The position numbers and the translations under genes are program-made. A stretch of DNA of 7,520 nt from CAYSBA01 sp964429075 [NCBI: uncultured bacterium] (GTDB taxonomy: Bacteria > CAYSBA01): NCBI GenBank assembly GCA_964429075.1, contig CAYSBA010000049.1, positions 1-7,520 on the forward strand. The letters are read 5' to 3'. The notes under the pieces are model-generated. The model did not search any database. It worked only from the letters and a program-made list of their open reading frames with translations, and was not told where the DNA came from. Of the stretch, positions 6,475 to 7,520 are shown piece by piece. Each line of letters begins with the position of its first letter. The stretch's first letter is position 1.

Positions 6475-7473
6475 CTATTTCTCCCTCTTTGTTTGTTTTG
6501 TGATATTTAAAAGAGGAAGCAGATTTTTGGTCTTTTCATCCATAATAATTATGTTCTTTATTTTTGAGAGTACTTTTTGCATAGTCTCAAAGTAGAGTCT
6601 TGTCCTTGTAACCCTTTTTGCAAGTTTGTATTCTTTAAGCAGGGCCTCGAACCTTTCTGCATCACCCTTTGCGCGATTAACTCGCTCAATTGCATAGCCT
6701 TGTGCACTTTCTATCATCTTCTGTGCCTCACCCTTTGCCCTGTAGATAACCTTGTTAAATTCCTTTTCTGCATCATTGATCATTCTCTCCATATCCTGTT
6801 TTGCTCTGTTGACTTCATCAAAAGAATCTTTTACAGGTTTGGGGGGCTGTACATCCTGTAGTTTGACGAGTTTAACACTAATGCCACAGTTGTATTTGTT
6901 TAAGGTCTTTTGCATTAAATCTTTTACTTTGAGTTCAATCTGGGGTCTTTTTGTCTTTATTACCTCATTAAAGGCCATATCTCCAACAACATGGCGCATT
7001 GCAAATTCTGCCACATCTCTTATTGTGTCTATAACATTTCTGACGTTGAACAGGTATTTGCGAGGATCCTTTATTTTGTACTGTACAATCCATTCTACAT
7101 CTGCAATGTTGAGGTCTCCAGTAAGCATAAGAGATTCATGCTCAAATTCTTCATCAGAGTAGATAGTTCTTACTCCGGGCTTTTTTGTCCTGAATCCAAA
7201 CTCCTCTTTGTAAAGATATTCTGTTTTTACTTTGTATACCCTATCTACTCCAAAAGGGATTTTGTAGTGCAGGCCAGGTCCAACTGTTCTGTTATATTTT
7301 CCAAATCTAAGAATTACAGCACGCTCATTTGTATCAACCTTAAAGAATGAAGTAAAAGAGGCAACAAAGATTATAAGGACAAGGATGACACTTCCGATAA
7401 TTCTGTTTGAAAGCCTCTTTAGTCTGTGTAACTGGTCTTCAACCCCATTTTGATTATACCATTCTGTGCGCAT
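6475..7473 (-). CDS. hflK: SPFH-domain protease modulator HflK
   Basis: HflK is the partner of HflC in the ring-shaped SPFH complex around FtsH. The protein has 332 residues and a short basic cytoplasmic N-terminus with one transmembrane segment (about 25-44). The SPFH domain follows: TNERAVILRFGKY (48-60), GPGLHYKIPF (65-74), SLMLTGDLNIADVEWIVQYK (114-133) and DPRKYLFNV (136-144), all typical of HflK. The domain ends in VQPPKPVKDSFDEVNRAKQD (208-227), followed by an Ala/Glu-rich helix with RAKGEAQKMIESAQGYA and RAKGDAERF. The C-terminus is Lys-rich. E. coli HflK (419 residues) has a longer Gly/Pro-rich N-terminal extension, which is lacking here. ATG 7473 is the likely start, being just upstream of the anchor. 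The frame stays open to the window edge, so an upstream non-ATG start cannot be excluded. Confidence 0.96.
   Translation of the reverse strand: MRTEWYNQNGVEDQLHRLKRLSNRIIGSVILVLIIFVASFTSFFKVDTNERAVILRFGKYNRTVGPGLHYKIPFGVDRVYKVKTEYLYKEEFGFRTKKPGVRTIYSDEEFEHESLMLTGDLNIADVEWIVQYKIKDPRKYLFNVRNVIDTIRDVAEFAMRHVVGDMAFNEVIKTKRPQIELKVKDLMQKTLNKYNCGISVKLVKLQDVQPPKPVKDSFDEVNRAKQDMERMINDAEKEFNKVIYRAKGEAQKMIESAQGYAIERVNRAKGDAERFEALLKEYKLAKRVTRTRLYFETMQKVLSKIKNIIIMDEKTKNLLPLLNITKQTKREK
6481..6487 (-). promoter_or_regulatory. Ribosome binding site of hflC
   Basis: Read on the minus strand, GAGGGAG lies eight bases before the hflC ATG (6472-6470), within the last codons of hflK. It is among the strongest sites in the window and fits the two-base hflK-hflC spacing. 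Confidence 0.75.
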
Positions 7474-7520
7474 CTCAATGTGAAGATAGCACCTGAAGAA
7501 GGTTAGGTCAAGAATTGTGT
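7474..7520. other. Partial upstream region of hflK
   Basis: Forty-seven bases remain between the hflK start and the window edge. They contain the promoter-like pair described separately and no strong ribosome binding site (only TTGAG immediately before the ATG). I see no other gene start here. Confidence 0.5.
7483..7511 (-). promoter_or_regulatory. Candidate sigma70-type promoter for hflKC
   Basis: On the minus strand, TTGACC (7511-7506, five of six matches to the -35 consensus) is followed after exactly 17 bases by TATCTT (7488-7483, four of six to the -10). Transcription would start about seven bases further on, near 7476, leaving only two or three bases before the hflK ATG. The message would be nearly leaderless. 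This is a pattern match in a short AT-rich stretch, and the real promoter may lie outside the window. Confidence 0.35.

Noticed and set aside
6752-7162. Open frame of 136 codons on the + strand, with others at 6577-6861 and 6991-7350
   Set aside because: They lie wholly antisense to hflK, which has clear family motifs throughout. Their products are Ser/Cys/Phe-rich with no recognisable domain and no good ribosome binding site.

Overview
This window is a very compact, AT-rich piece of bacterial chromosome carrying housekeeping genes. Seven complete genes and the tail of an eighth run rightward. Two genes run leftward, converging on the rightward set. The bacterium is a diderm: it has HflK/HflC and a lipoprotein-type TPR protein. 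Arg is often AGA/AGG and Ile often ATA. The C-terminal half of the TPR lipoprotein resembles, from memory, TPR proteins of the old deltaproteobacterial assemblage (Myxococcota, Desulfobacterota and relatives). That assemblage, or a neighbouring AT-rich possibly thermophilic lineage, is a reasonable but weakly supported guess.

Left to right on the + strand: the end of an unidentified gene (3-83); a YjbQ/UPF0047 protein (80-475); a TPR lipoprotein (423-1568); RuvX/YqgF nuclease (1568-1960); PrmC release-factor glutamine methyltransferase (1951-2823); MurA (2816-4081); LipB octanoyltransferase (4074-4703); LipA lipoyl synthase (4690-5550). Every junction overlaps, by 1 to 14 bases except yjbQ/TPR, where the annotated overlap is 53 bases. 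The set therefore looks like one transcription unit with coupled translation. On the - strand, hflK (7473-6475) and hflC (6472-5534) are two bases apart. The hflC tail overlaps the lipA tail by 17 bases.

Functionally, LipB and LipA form the complete endogenous lipoylation pathway: octanoyl transfer from ACP to the target protein, then sulfur insertion. MurA commits UDP-GlcNAc to peptidoglycan. PrmC modifies release factors. RuvX acts in nucleic-acid processing. HflK/HflC form the membrane SPFH complex known to modulate the FtsH protease. The only apparently noncoding DNA is two bases between hflK and hflC and 47 bases upstream of hflK, which hold a plausible sigma70-type promoter.

I found no mobile element, CRISPR array, RNA gene or clear intrinsic terminator. 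I see no convincing new biological system. The points worth a second look are the gene overlaps, the convergent lipA/hflC ends, the start and identity of the TPR lipoprotein, and the almost leaderless hflK promoter arrangement.
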